From NCBI RefSeq assembly GCF_002797815.1, contig NZ_PGFJ01000002.1:744001-808000 (forward strand): DNA of 64,000 nucleotides, in the 5' to 3' direction. The position numbers and the translations under genes were made by a program. Shown one piece after another: positions 33,074 to 42,737 of the stretch (its first letter is position 1; the number at the start of each line of letters is the position of its first letter). Source of the DNA: Mucilaginibacter auburnensis. Lineage in GTDB: Bacteria > Bacteroidota > Bacteroidia > Sphingobacteriales > Sphingobacteriaceae. The notes under the pieces are model-generated. The model ran no database searches and was not told the origin of the DNA. It worked only from the letters and a program-made list of their open reading frames with translations.

Positions 33074-34105
33074 ATGAATAAGTTCCTATCTACTACATTG
33101 GCGCTGGCTGCCTTTTCTTCCGTAGCCATTGCACAGCAACAGGTTAAGGTTGTACCATCTGCAAAAGACAAAAAGATTGAGGTGCTGATAGGTGGCAAGC
33201 CGTTCACCACCTTTTTGTATCCTGATACGCTGGAGAAATCGGTATTGTATCCATTGATCGCTGCTAACGGAACAAAAGTTACCCGCGGCTTTCCGCTTGA
33301 ACCGCAACCCGGAGACCCTACTGACCACCCGCATCACATTGGACTATGGTTCAATTTTGAGAACTTGAACGGTCTGGATTTCTGGAATAACAGTTACGCT
33401 ATTCCACCGGCTAAAAAGAACCAATATGGTTGGATACGTACCGATAAGATACTTGAAACCAAAAGCGGCACCACTGGCGTAATTGCCTACCACGCCAACT
33501 GGACCAATCAAGCCAAAGAAGTTATACTGGAAGAAACCACACGTTATGAGTTTAGTGGCAATGCCAATCAACGCATCATTGACCGGATAACCACGCTTAC
33601 CGCGCAACGGGAAGCTAAATTTACAGATGCTAAAGATGGCATGTTGGGCATCCGCCTGGCCCATGCGTTGGAAATACCCAGTAAAACCGACCAAAAGTTT
33701 ACTGATGATAAGGGCATAGTAACAATTGTTAAAGCCGGTACTGATAAGATACCGAATGGCAACTACTTAACCAGCGCCGGTAAATTGGGCGATGATGCCT
33801 GGAGTACCCGTGGCGAGTGGTGCAAGGTATTCGGTAAAATGGGTAACGACTCTATCAGCGTGTCCATCATCGATCATCCTAAGAATATTAACTACCCTAC
33901 GTTTTGGCATGCGCGTGGCTATGGTTTATTTGCCGCAAACCCCTTAGGCGAAAAGATATTTACCAACGGCAAATCGGCTAAAAACTTAACGCTACAAAAA
34001 GGAGAATCGGTAACTTTTAAGTACAGGATTGTGATAACGAATGGCAATACTACACCAGCAGCAAAAGAGTTAAATGCGATTGCTGCGAATTTCGCTAATA
34101 AGTAA
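33074..34105 (+). CDS. PmoA-like (DUF6807) secreted protein
   Basis: 343 aa with a signal peptide (about 1-20, cut after VAIAQ). The conserved segments YPLIAANGTKVTRGFPLE, DHPHHIGLWFNFENLNGLDFW and the C-terminal AKNLTLQKGESVTFKYRIVI match the family commonly annotated PmoA, named from a loose resemblance and not a methane monooxygenase. A galactose-mutarotase-like beta fold with His ligands is suggested. Found next to Gfo/Idh oxidoreductases in Bacteroidota sugar loci, as here; function unproven. Confidence 0.88.
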   Translation: MNKFLSTTLALAAFSSVAIAQQQVKVVPSAKDKKIEVLIGGKPFTTFLYPDTLEKSVLYPLIAANGTKVTRGFPLEPQPGDPTDHPHHIGLWFNFENLNGLDFWNNSYAIPPAKKNQYGWIRTDKILETKSGTTGVIAYHANWTNQAKEVILEETTRYEFSGNANQRIIDRITTLTAQREAKFTDAKDGMLGIRLAHALEIPSKTDQKFTDDKGIVTIVKAGTDKIPNGNYLTSAGKLGDDAWSTRGEWCKVFGKMGNDSISVSIIDHPKNINYPTFWHARGYGLFAANPLGEKIFTNGKSAKNLTLQKGESVTFKYRIVITNGNTTPAAKELNAIAANFANK

Positions 34106-34115
34106 ACACAAATTC

Positions 34116-34208
34116 TCATCCTGAACGCAGTGAAGGATCTTGTAAAAGCGGCTAACTAAGCGCTCTGTCACCCAAGATTACAAGACCCTTCGCTATCGCT
34201 CAGAATGA
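34116..34208. repeat. TCATCCTGAACGCAGTGAAG inverted repeat
   Basis: Left arm (TCATCCTGAACGCAGTGAAG) at 34116, right arm (ACAAGACCCTTCGCTATCGC then TCAGAATGA) ending at 34208. The arms are imperfect inverse complements, typical of an interspersed palindromic element found in many Bacteroidota. It follows the PmoA-like stop within 11 bp. Confidence 0.7.
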
Positions 34209-34218
34209 AAGGAAAATA

Positions 34219-34255
34219 AGAAAGCCTCTCCAATTAGAGAGGCTTTCCTCGTTTA
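34219..34255. terminator. Bidirectional terminator between PmoA-like gene and lpdA
   Basis: AAAGCCTCTC/GAGAGGCTTT perfect 10-bp stem, 6-nt loop, with A-rich and T-rich flanks. It serves the convergent PmoA-like and lpdA genes. Confidence 0.85.
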
Positions 34256-34289
34256 TGAAAATCCCAAATCGAAATTCCGAAATCCGGAA

Positions 34290-35693
34290 TTATATATGTA
34301 TCGCTCTGTTAGCAGTAGCTGCTAAACATGCTTCGCGCATAGCTTCGGTATAAGTTGGGTGAGCATGGCTCATGCGGGTAACATCCTCAGCACTTGCACG
34401 GAACTCCATAGCACAAACAGCCTCGGCAATCATATCAGCCGCACGCGGACCTATCATGTGTACGCCTAAAATCTCGTCGGTATTAGCATCAGCCAGTACT
34501 TTAACAAAACCATCCATATCTCCGCTGGCTACTGCCCTGCCGCTTGCACGGAACGGGAATGAACCTGTTTTATATTTAACACCCGCTGCTTTCAATTGCT
34601 CTTCGGTTTGGCCAACTGCCGCAACCTCAGGCCAGGTATAAACAACGCCCGGAATCAGGTTATAATTAATGTGTGGTTTTTGGCCCGCAATAGTTTCAGC
34701 AACATAAGTACCCTCGTCTTCAGCTTTGTGAGCCAGCATAGCGCCGCGCACAACATCGCCAATAGCATAAACGCCTTTTACGCTGGTTTCCATGTGGTCG
34801 TTAACAGTAATTTTTCTGCCGCGTTCTTCAACGGTAATGCCAAGCTTATCTAAACCTAATTTATCAGTATAAGCTACACGGCCAACCGCAACCAGGCAGT
34901 AATCGCCTTTCAGTTCTTTCTTTTCGCCTTGCGGAGAATCAAAAGTTACGGTTACTTCTTCGCCTTTAACGGTAGCTCCGGTTACTTTATGACCCAGGTA
35001 AAACTCCATGCCTTGTTTAGACAATACTTTTTGTAATTCTTTACCTAAAGCTTTGTCCATGGTTGGGATAATGCCATCCATAAACTCAATTACAGATACT
35101 TTGGCACCCAAACGCGCGTAAACCGAACCCAACTCCAAGCCGATAACACCGCCACCTATTAATACAAGGTGTTTAGGTATTTCGGTAAGCGTTAAAGCCT
35201 CCGTTGAAGTAATGATGCGTTTTTTGTCTATCTGGATAAAAGGAAGACTTGACGGTTTTGAACCGGTAGCGATGATTACATTCTTGCCGGTTATTTCTTT
35301 AGTGCTACCGTCAGCAGCGGTAATAATAATAGTGTTTTTATCTTTAAAAGAACCTACGCCCTGATAAGGATCAATTTTATTCTTTTTGAACAGGAAGGCA
35401 ATACCGGCAGTGTTCTTTTGAACTACTTCGGTTTTACGCTTCATCATTTGAGCTATGTCAACCTTCAGATCTTTAAGGTTAATGCCATGCGTTTGAAAAG
35501 TGTGGGCTGCATTGTGGTAATGTTCAGACGAATCTAACAACGCCTTTGAAGGAATACAACCAACATTTAAACAGGTACCACCGTAGGTAGCATATTTTTC
35601 AATAACGGCAGTTTTTAAACCCAGCTGGGCGCAGCGTATAGCGGCCACGTAGCCACCCGGCCCCGAGCCGATTACGATAACATCATATTGCAT
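34290..35693 (-). CDS. lpdA: Dihydrolipoyl dehydrogenase
   Basis: 467 aa, E3 subunit shared by the pyruvate and 2-oxoglutarate dehydrogenase complexes; it reoxidises dihydrolipoamide with FAD and NAD. The N-terminal FAD motif GSGPGG (9-14), redox-active Cys41 and Cys46 (GGTCLNVGCIPSK), the NAD motif GGGVIGLELG and the second FAD motif YAIGDV are all present, as is the C-terminal His-Glu pair (HAHPTYTEA). Full length and monocistronic; the other complex subunits are not in the window. Confidence 0.97.
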   Translation of the reverse strand: MQYDVIVIGSGPGGYVAAIRCAQLGLKTAVIEKYATYGGTCLNVGCIPSKALLDSSEHYHNAAHTFQTHGINLKDLKVDIAQMMKRKTEVVQKNTAGIAFLFKKNKIDPYQGVGSFKDKNTIIITAADGSTKEITGKNVIIATGSKPSSLPFIQIDKKRIITSTEALTLTEIPKHLVLIGGGVIGLELGSVYARLGAKVSVIEFMDGIIPTMDKALGKELQKVLSKQGMEFYLGHKVTGATVKGEEVTVTFDSPQGEKKELKGDYCLVAVGRVAYTDKLGLDKLGITVEERGRKITVNDHMETSVKGVYAIGDVVRGAMLAHKAEDEGTYVAETIAGQKPHINYNLIPGVVYTWPEVAAVGQTEEQLKAAGVKYKTGSFPFRASGRAVASGDMDGFVKVLADANTDEILGVHMIGPRAADMIAEAVCAMEFRASAEDVTRMSHAHPTYTEAMREACLAATANRAIHI

Positions 35694-35821
35694 AGTAGTT
35701 TGTTTTGGAGCCCAAAGGTAAGTATTTTGAACATTAGTGATTAGTTAATTGGCGATTAGTTACCATTGTTGTGCAAAATGTTACGATACTATTATACGCC
35801 TGTCAAATTATACTAAAATTG

Positions 35822-35829
35822 TATATTTG
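35822..35829 (+). promoter_or_regulatory. -7 promoter element of M1 peptidase gene
   Basis: TATATTTG, an exact TAnnTTTG match, 19 bp before the start codon. No clear TTG -33 box is found at 17-23 bp. The gap upstream also carries a TTAGTGATTAGTT repeat copy. Confidence 0.5.
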
Positions 35830-35848
35830 GTTTCATTAACTGCTTATT

Positions 35849-37504
35849 ATGAAATTTGTTAAAATCCTCCTTGTCCTGTTAGGGCTTACTCCTGCTTTTG
35901 CCCAGGCGCAACTCATGACCACCAAGCAAAAATACACACGGGCAGATACATTGCGCGGTATGCTTACGCCGTTACGCACCTGTTATGATATTAACTATTA
36001 TCACCTCGATGTTAAGTTTGATATAGCTAAAAAGTACATCAGCGGCAGCAACCAGTTTAAGTTTACAGCTACTGAAGATTTTAACAAACTGCAGTTTGAC
36101 CTTTTTGATAACCTGAAAGTAGAAAAAGTAGTCTACAAAGGCACCGAAGTGCCTTTTACCCGGGAGTTCAACGCTGTTTTTGTAACCTTTCCGCAAACCA
36201 TCAAAAAAGGCGCTAAAGATGAATTTACTGTTTACTATTCCGGCAACCCTATTACAGCTAAGAACGCGCCTTGGGATGGCGGCGTAGTTTATACAACAGA
36301 CTCGTTAGGCAGACCATTTGTTGCCACAGCCTGCCAGGGTTTAGGTGCCAGCGTTTGGTGGCCTAACAAAGACCATCAAGCTGATGAGGTAGACAGCATG
36401 CTCATCAGCATCAGCGTTCCAAAAGGCCTAACCAATGTTTCAAACGGTCGTTTACGCAAAACAACCGACCTGAAAGATGGCTATACTAAATTTGACTGGT
36501 TTTTGGGTAGTCCAATTAATAATTATGGTGTTGCTGTCAACATTGGCAATTACGCGCACCTAACTGACAGCTACGCCGGCGAAAAAGGCAAATTAAGCAT
36601 TGATTACTGGGTATTGAATTACAATGCGGTTAAAGCCAAAAAACAGTTTGATGCCAACGTTAAACCCATGCTAAAAGCCTTTGAGCACTGGTTTGGCCCC
36701 TACCCATGGTATGAAGATGGTTACAAGTTAGTTGAAACGCCATTTTTAGGTATGGAACATCAAAGCGCGGTGGCGTATGGCAACGCTTATGGAAACGGCT
36801 ATCTGGGTCAGGATCTTTCAGGCACGGGCTGGGGATTAAAATGGGATTATATTGTGGTGCACGAAAGTGGGCACGAGTGGTTTGGCAATAATATCACATC
36901 AAAAGATATTGCAGACATGTGGATACATGAAAGCTTTACTGATTATTCCGAATCGCTGTTTATTGAGCAACAGTATGGCAAACAAGCCGGGCTTGAATAC
37001 AACTTTGGTTTACGTAAAGGTATTGACAATGATGCGCCCATTGTTGGCCCGTACAACGTTAATAAAGAAGGTTCTGGCGATATGTATCCGAAGGGTTCGG
37101 TATTGCTGAGCATGATACGTACCATTATTAATAATGATGCCAAATGGCGCGATATTTTACGCGGATTGAACCAAACTTTTGGCCGGAAAACAGTTACTTA
37201 TGAAGATATCACCGGCTACATCGCCAAACAATCAGGCATAAATTTATTGCCTGTATTTGACCAATACCTGCATTACAAAAGTTTGCCTATTTTGAATATT
37301 GAAAGCATTAACGGTAAGTTATATTGCCGTTGGATAGCCGATGCACAGGGCTTTACAATACCTGTTAAGATAAGGGTTAAAGGAGGCGAGTGGAAATTTG
37401 TAAGCCCTACTGCCAGGTTAAAGCCGCTGGAGGTTGCTGGCCTTACCAAGGATAATATAGAAGTAGATACCTTTAATTATTACATAGGTACGCTGATAGA
37501 ATAA
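35849..37504 (+). CDS. M1 family aminopeptidase
   Basis: 551 aa with a signal peptide (about 1-20, cut near FAQAQ). Zinc motif HESGHEW at 338-344 and the third ligand Glu361 (WIHESF), at the usual 18-residue spacing. The exopeptidase motif GxMEN is present as LGMEHQSAVAYG, with Asn replaced by His, common in the Bacteroidota clade. It likely acts on peptides in the periplasm. Shorter than the 850-residue PepN type; matches the gluzincin short form. Confidence 0.93.
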   Translation: MKFVKILLVLLGLTPAFAQAQLMTTKQKYTRADTLRGMLTPLRTCYDINYYHLDVKFDIAKKYISGSNQFKFTATEDFNKLQFDLFDNLKVEKVVYKGTEVPFTREFNAVFVTFPQTIKKGAKDEFTVYYSGNPITAKNAPWDGGVVYTTDSLGRPFVATACQGLGASVWWPNKDHQADEVDSMLISISVPKGLTNVSNGRLRKTTDLKDGYTKFDWFLGSPINNYGVAVNIGNYAHLTDSYAGEKGKLSIDYWVLNYNAVKAKKQFDANVKPMLKAFEHWFGPYPWYEDGYKLVETPFLGMEHQSAVAYGNAYGNGYLGQDLSGTGWGLKWDYIVVHESGHEWFGNNITSKDIADMWIHESFTDYSESLFIEQQYGKQAGLEYNFGLRKGIDNDAPIVGPYNVNKEGSGDMYPKGSVLLSMIRTIINNDAKWRDILRGLNQTFGRKTVTYEDITGYIAKQSGINLLPVFDQYLHYKSLPILNIESINGKLYCRWIADAQGFTIPVKIRVKGGEWKFVSPTARLKPLEVAGLTKDNIEVDTFNYYIGTLIE

Positions 37505-37525
37505 ATGGCAACAACTTTGCTTTAA

Positions 37526-37558
37526 CAAAAGAGCTCTGCACATGCAGGGCTCTTTTAC
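37526..37558. terminator. Bidirectional terminator overlapping next gene start
   Basis: AAAAGAGCTCTGCA/TGCAGGGCTCTTTT (14 bp with one mismatch) and T-rich end, directly upstream of the DUF2945-like start at 37560. Confidence 0.85.
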
Positions 37559-37559
37559 T

Positions 37560-37766
37560 ATGAAAAAGGGAGATGAAGTAACCTGGAAATGGGGCAAAGG
37601 CAAAGCCGAAGGCGAAATTGTTGAAAAGCATAACAAACCGGTAAGTAAAACAATTAAAGGCAGCAAGATTAAACGCAACGCCAGCAAAGACGAACCCGCC
37701 TATGAAATTAAGCAGGAAGATGGCGGAAAGGTAATCAAATCAGAAAGTGAGTTGAAAAAAGCCTGA
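37560..37766 (+). CDS. DUF2945 (HVA1-like) small basic protein
   Basis: 68 aa from the ATG at 37560 (MKKGDEVTWKWGKGKAEGEI), which is the family start; an earlier ATG at 37542 lies in the terminator stem and is rejected. The SH3-like motif ITWxWG...GxI and the sequence ISKTIKGSKIKRNASKDEPAYEI-like middle match proteins annotated hypervirulence-associated or DUF2945; no experimental function is known to me. Highly basic, cytosolic. Stands alone after a terminator. Confidence 0.82.
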   Translation: MKKGDEVTWKWGKGKAEGEIVEKHNKPVSKTIKGSKIKRNASKDEPAYEIKQEDGGKVIKSESELKKA

Positions 37767-37920
37767 CACCTTATAGCGGTGGTTTAAACCATCGCTATAC
37801 AAACTATCCTCGGCGGTTTCCTTTCCACATTTACCGACATTTACCCCCCGTTTACCTAAAAACCATGTGTAATGATGCCAATTAGCGCCAATTTTGATTC
37901 GTTAATCATCACTTACAACA

Positions 37921-38019
37921 ATGGAAAAATTACTAAGCGCCCCCATTCTTATCATCTTAGTGAAGTTTATTGCGCACGTTGCACTGGCTATTGAGTTAAT
38001 AGGTCATTTAGTTAAGTAA
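37921..38019 (+). CDS. Small membrane peptide, 32 aa
   Basis: Reads MEKLLSAPILIILVKFIAHV, then ALAIELIGHLVK and TAA. The whole peptide is one hydrophobic helix, so membrane insertion is likely. Preceded by 154 bp of gene-free sequence and followed at 38037 by a terminator, so it appears to be its own transcript. It is too short for routine annotation; could be a toxin-like or regulatory membrane peptide. Function unknown. Confidence 0.55.
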   Translation: MEKLLSAPILIILVKFIAHVALAIELIGHLVK

Positions 38020-38036
38020 TCACATCAAAAAAATAT

Positions 38037-38072
38037 TAAAAACTATGGCCGCCTCTTGCATCGTAGTTTTTT
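38037..38072 (+). terminator. Terminator after the 32-aa peptide
   Basis: AAAACTATG pairs with CGTAGTTTT across a 15-nt GC-containing loop, followed by a T-run to 38072. It supports independent expression of the small peptide. Confidence 0.7.
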
Positions 38073-38090
38073 GTGCAGCACCTTTACAAT

Positions 38091-38852
38091 ATGTTAAAAC
38101 AACCCATCATCACAGTAAAAAACCTGGTAAAAAACTATGGCGATTTTAAGGCTGTGCAGGATATTAGCTTCGAGGTTTTTGAAGGCGAAATTTTTGGCTT
38201 GCTTGGCCCTAATGGTGCCGGTAAAACCACTACTCTTGAGATCATAGAAACCCTGCGCGATAAAACATCCGGAACGGTTACAGTTGATGGGTTTGATATT
38301 GACACCCAGGCCGGCGAAATTAAAAAACGCATCGGTGTACAGTTGCAGGCTGCCGGTTATTACCCAAGCCTGAACCTGAGTGAACTGATAGTTTTATTTT
38401 GCGGATTATACGGCGTAGAAAAATCAGCAGAGGAAATGCTGGCTAAAGTGGCGCTAACCGATAAGGCCAAAGCTAAATACAAAGACCTTTCCGGAGGGCA
38501 GAAGCAGCGTTTTTCAATCGCTACTACGCTGATAAACGATCCGCGCATTGTTTTTTTAGATGAGCCTACAACTGGCCTTGACCCGCAGGCGCGCCGTAAC
38601 CTATGGGACCTGATCAAAGAGATACGTGATAACGGAACCACTGTGGTAATAACCACTCATTATATGGATGAAGCCGAAGTACTATGCGACCGCGTAGCGT
38701 TCGTGGACGGTGGTAAAATTATAGGCATTGACACACCCGACCAGTTTATTGATAATCTGGTAGCTACCGGCTTTGAACGCCCAAAACAGGTTAAAGCTGC
38801 TAACCTGGAAGATGTATTTATTAACCTTACCGGGAAGGAATGGCGCGGATAA
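38091..38852 (+). CDS. ABC transporter ATP-binding protein
   Basis: 253 aa from the ATG at 38091 (MLKQPIITVKNLVKNYG), preferred over GTG 38073. Walker A GPNGAGKTTT, Q-loop, signature LSGGQKQR, Walker B RIVFLDEPTT and the H-loop (TTHYMDEAE) are complete. It belongs to the CcmA/drug-exporter subgroup (DrrA-like) that pairs with ABC-2 permeases; the permease gene follows at 38924, so the two form an exporter. Substrate unknown. The stop codon abuts a palindromic repeat at 38852. Confidence 0.95.
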   Translation: MLKQPIITVKNLVKNYGDFKAVQDISFEVFEGEIFGLLGPNGAGKTTTLEIIETLRDKTSGTVTVDGFDIDTQAGEIKKRIGVQLQAAGYYPSLNLSELIVLFCGLYGVEKSAEEMLAKVALTDKAKAKYKDLSGGQKQRFSIATTLINDPRIVFLDEPTTGLDPQARRNLWDLIKEIRDNGTTVVITTHYMDEAEVLCDRVAFVDGGKIIGIDTPDQFIDNLVATGFERPKQVKAANLEDVFINLTGKEWRG

Positions 38853-38880
38853 GCCCCCTAGCCCCCTAAAGGGGGAACAT
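38852..38880. repeat. AGCCCCCT-type short palindrome at the ABC ATPase stop
   Basis: AGCCCCCTAGCCCCCTAAAG followed by GGGGAACAT; begins on the last base of the stop codon. CCCCCTAAAGGGGG is a self-complementary hairpin core. Related copies at 45743-45808. Confidence 0.8.
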
Positions 38881-38923
38881 TTATAGATTTCGGATTTCAC
38901 CAATGACTATTGACTAATGACCA

Positions 38924-40087
38924 ATGACTGATAACAACAAACCTTACAGCAATTTAAAAGCTACGCTTGCTATAGCTAAAGCGGCCTTCCGTTCCATAAC
39001 CCGCAGCCCTTCGGCAGTGGTGTTTAGCCTGGCTTTTCCGCTGATATTTATATTGGTGTTTGGCTTTATCGGCGGAGGTGGTGTAAGTGTTGATGTTGGG
39101 GTCGCGCCAAATTCTGACACCTCTAACGTTATTTATAAGGCATTAGCTAAAATGCCTATTGTTAAGTTGTATACAGATCTGAAAGAAGACGATCTTAACG
39201 GCAATTTATCCAAAGGTAGTTTAGACGCAGTAATAGATATAAAAGTTCAAAATAAAGGTTGGCAAGTGACTCCCGCTATTACAGATACCAATTTGTTGAG
39301 CAAATCACCATTTGTCGTTAACGTTCAATATACCAACGCCTCTTCAAAGGGCAGCATAGTTAAATCTGTGTTAACAAATATCTTAACCGAAGTAAATACA
39401 GCCACCTATAAACGCATAACCGGCAACCCACAATTACTAACATACGCAGAAGTTAAAGAAACCACGATAAAAGGCAGAGCATACAAAACCATTGACTTTA
39501 TTCTACCAGGCCAGTTAGGCTTTTCATTGTTGAGTACAGGCGTTTTTGGTACTGCCTTTGTGTTTTTGAGCTTACGCGTTACGTTGGTCATCAAACGGTT
39601 CTTTGCAACGCCAGTGCAACGTTACAGCATTGTATTAGGCGAAGCTATTGCCCGTATATCGTTCTCATTAATTGGCGCGTTGTTCATCATTTTAGTTGGA
39701 CACTTTGCCTTTGGTTTTACGCTGATACATGGGGCAGTTACGGTAGTTAATATGCTGCTGCTCTCCATATTAGGCATTATTGTTTTTATGGGATTCGGTT
39801 TTGTGGTATCAAGTATTGCTAAAAATGAAAGCTCTGTACCCCCAATTGCCAATATCATTACGCTTCCGCAATTTCTTTTATCGGGTACCTTCTTTTCCAT
39901 TACTGCTTTTCCAACATGGTTACAACCTATAAGCCGTGCTTTACCCTTAACTTATTTAAACGATGCACTACGCAAAGTGGCCTTTGAAGGGGCGGGATTA
40001 TTTGATGTTGGGCACCAGATCTTAATTATGTTAATATGGGGCGTAGTTGTATATGGTGTAGCCGTTAAGACTTTTAAATGGGAGTAG
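38924..40087 (+). CDS. ABC-2 type transporter permease
   Basis: 387 aa. N-terminal membrane helix (about 28-52), a large extracytoplasmic domain (about 55-185), then five hydrophobic helices, with the ABC-2 signature region (PQFLLSGTFFSITAFPTWLQPI). Partner of the ATPase 71 bp upstream, across a palindromic repeat. Bacteroidota members of this type export drugs or hydrophobic compounds; no substrate evidence here. Confidence 0.93.
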   Translation: MTDNNKPYSNLKATLAIAKAAFRSITRSPSAVVFSLAFPLIFILVFGFIGGGGVSVDVGVAPNSDTSNVIYKALAKMPIVKLYTDLKEDDLNGNLSKGSLDAVIDIKVQNKGWQVTPAITDTNLLSKSPFVVNVQYTNASSKGSIVKSVLTNILTEVNTATYKRITGNPQLLTYAEVKETTIKGRAYKTIDFILPGQLGFSLLSTGVFGTAFVFLSLRVTLVIKRFFATPVQRYSIVLGEAIARISFSLIGALFIILVGHFAFGFTLIHGAVTVVNMLLLSILGIIVFMGFGFVVSSIAKNESSVPPIANIITLPQFLLSGTFFSITAFPTWLQPISRALPLTYLNDALRKVAFEGAGLFDVGHQILIMLIWGVVVYGVAVKTFKWE

Positions 40088-40120
40088 TGTTAACATAAAC
40101 TTAACACTCAACAACAAAAC

Positions 40121-40155
40121 CTTAATATTGAGATAATATTAAGAAAATAGATTTG
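40121..40155 (+). promoter_or_regulatory. Promoter with palindromic operator, DUF2490 gene
   Basis: CTTAATATT-gagat-AATATTAAG is a perfect 9-bp inverted repeat (40121-40143) and covers a TTG (40128-40130). TAGATTTG at 40148-40155 is an exact -7 match, 17 bp from the TTG and 25 bp before the start codon. A repressor bound here would block the -33 box. Confidence 0.62.
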
Positions 40156-40180
40156 CACTTAAAATTTACACAAATTTAAC

Positions 40181-40909
40181 ATGGTAAAGTTTAAGTCGCA
40201 GTTAGCGCTCATCATTTTCATCATTTCGGCATGTGCATTTTCTGCAAAGGCACAAAACAACAAAACAGGTATTTTCGGTGTAGCTACAATAACCTTGCCC
40301 GGCGATAGTTTAAGCCGTTGGGGCGGTTACATTGAGCTGCAATCGCGCTCCAATAAGTTTTTTAACCAGTTTTTTTATTACGAAACCAAAGGTGGTATCA
40401 GCTATGATATTGCCAATAATTACACCGCCTTATTAGGTACCGGCAGGTATGTTACTGATGAGAACGACCTGGGTTTAACACCTAATACCGAGTTCAGGAT
40501 GTGGGAACAAATGACCGTTAACAGCTTTTTAGACCGTGTTAAGTTTGAACACCGCTACCGTGCCGAGCAGCGCTGGGTAAATGGCATCTATCGTAACCGT
40601 TTCCGTTACCGCCTCAACATGGTTATCCCTTTAAACAATAAAAAAGTTGTGCCGGGCACTTTCTTCATCGGCATATTCGACGAGGTGTTCTTTAACAACA
40701 AGGCTCCTCATTTTGAGCGGAATCGTTTTTCGGCAGGACTTGGTTATCAGTTTGATAAATCATTCAGCTTACAGTTGGGTTGGTTGAACCAGTATAACTA
40801 CAACCTGTCAAATGCCGGGGCTAAAAACAACCTTGCTATAAACATTAACTATCGCATACACCGCGATCACGCCAAGTCAAAAGAGCATATCCCAACTTCG
40901 GCCGATTAA
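40181..40909 (+). CDS. DUF2490 outer-membrane-like protein
   Basis: 242 aa with a signal peptide (about 1-25, cut near FSAKAQ). The mature part is a series of amphipathic beta strands with aromatic girdles (WGGYIELQSRSNKFF, RFRYRLNMVIPL, LQLGWLNQYNY), as in DUF2490 proteins, which look like small beta-barrels. Probably in the outer membrane; role unknown. Controlled by a palindromic promoter at 40121. It lies between the exporter genes and enolase and is probably monocistronic. Confidence 0.85.
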   Translation: MVKFKSQLALIIFIISACAFSAKAQNNKTGIFGVATITLPGDSLSRWGGYIELQSRSNKFFNQFFYYETKGGISYDIANNYTALLGTGRYVTDENDLGLTPNTEFRMWEQMTVNSFLDRVKFEHRYRAEQRWVNGIYRNRFRYRLNMVIPLNNKKVVPGTFFIGIFDEVFFNNKAPHFERNRFSAGLGYQFDKSFSLQLGWLNQYNYNLSNAGAKNNLAININYRIHRDHAKSKEHIPTSAD

Positions 40910-40944
40910 TACCGGTATTAAGCCATTGTTAATATTTAAAGTTT

Positions 40945-40976
40945 TTGTTCATATTTATAAGAGATTTGTATCTTTG
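40945..40976 (+). promoter_or_regulatory. Promoter of eno
   Basis: TTG at 40945-40947 and TATCTTTG at 40969-40976, spaced 21 bp: a textbook Bacteroidota sigma-A promoter, 58 bp upstream of the chosen start. Confidence 0.75.
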
Positions 40977-40977
40977 A

Positions 40978-42333
<1,356 letters not shown>

Positions 42334-42356
42334 GGTAAAAGCTGAAAGGCTAAAGG

Positions 42357-42396
42357 TAAAAGGCTCTCTTGAATAAAGAGAGCCTTTTTATTTTAT
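42357..42396 (+). terminator. Terminator of eno
   Basis: AAAAGGCTCTCTT/AAGAGAGCCTTTT with a short loop and then TTTTTATTTT. It also covers the end of the convergent 42393 gene. Confidence 0.92.
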
Positions 42397-42668
42397 ATCA
42401 CTCTACCTAATTTCAAACAGGCAAAAACAACAAACATTATAGTACCTAAGGTAAGAATGTAACGCCCTTGTTTGCGAACATCATCAGTGTGGGTAAAAAC
42501 AATTTCGCCGTTAGGTAGTGTTTTTCTGTGACCAGCCAGATACTGCCCGATAAATATGCCGATCAATCCGCCTAAAACGGCAAATACATAACCCGCAGTG
42601 ATCAATTTTTTAGTGCGTTCGTCATCAGCGTTTACCTGCTGAATTGCTTCCGGCTTTATCTCTTCCAT
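42393..42668 (-). CDS. Small two-helix membrane protein
   Basis: 91 aa from the ATG at 42668 (MEEIKPEAIQQVNADD); the longer frame to 42737 gives an odd N-terminus. Two membrane helices (about 25-45 and 70-90) flank a hydrophilic loop with HRKTLPNGEIVFTHTDDV. Conserved-looking but I do not recognise the family. Its stop overlaps the eno terminator. It follows the DNA glycosylase gene on the same strand by 69 bp. Confidence 0.72.
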   Translation of the reverse strand: MEEIKPEAIQQVNADDERTKKLITAGYVFAVLGGLIGIFIGQYLAGHRKTLPNGEIVFTHTDDVRKQGRYILTLGTIMFVVFACLKLGRVI

Positions 42669-42737
42669 TTGTTTTGTGTTTGCTAATACAATAGTTGGTT
42701 CAAAATACAGCAATATTATTGTATTAACAAATATCAA

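Noticed and set aside
33074..34105. Methane monooxygenase subunit, from the PmoA name
   Set aside because: The protein is a soluble exported protein in a sugar context; the family name is historical and no membrane subunit features are present.
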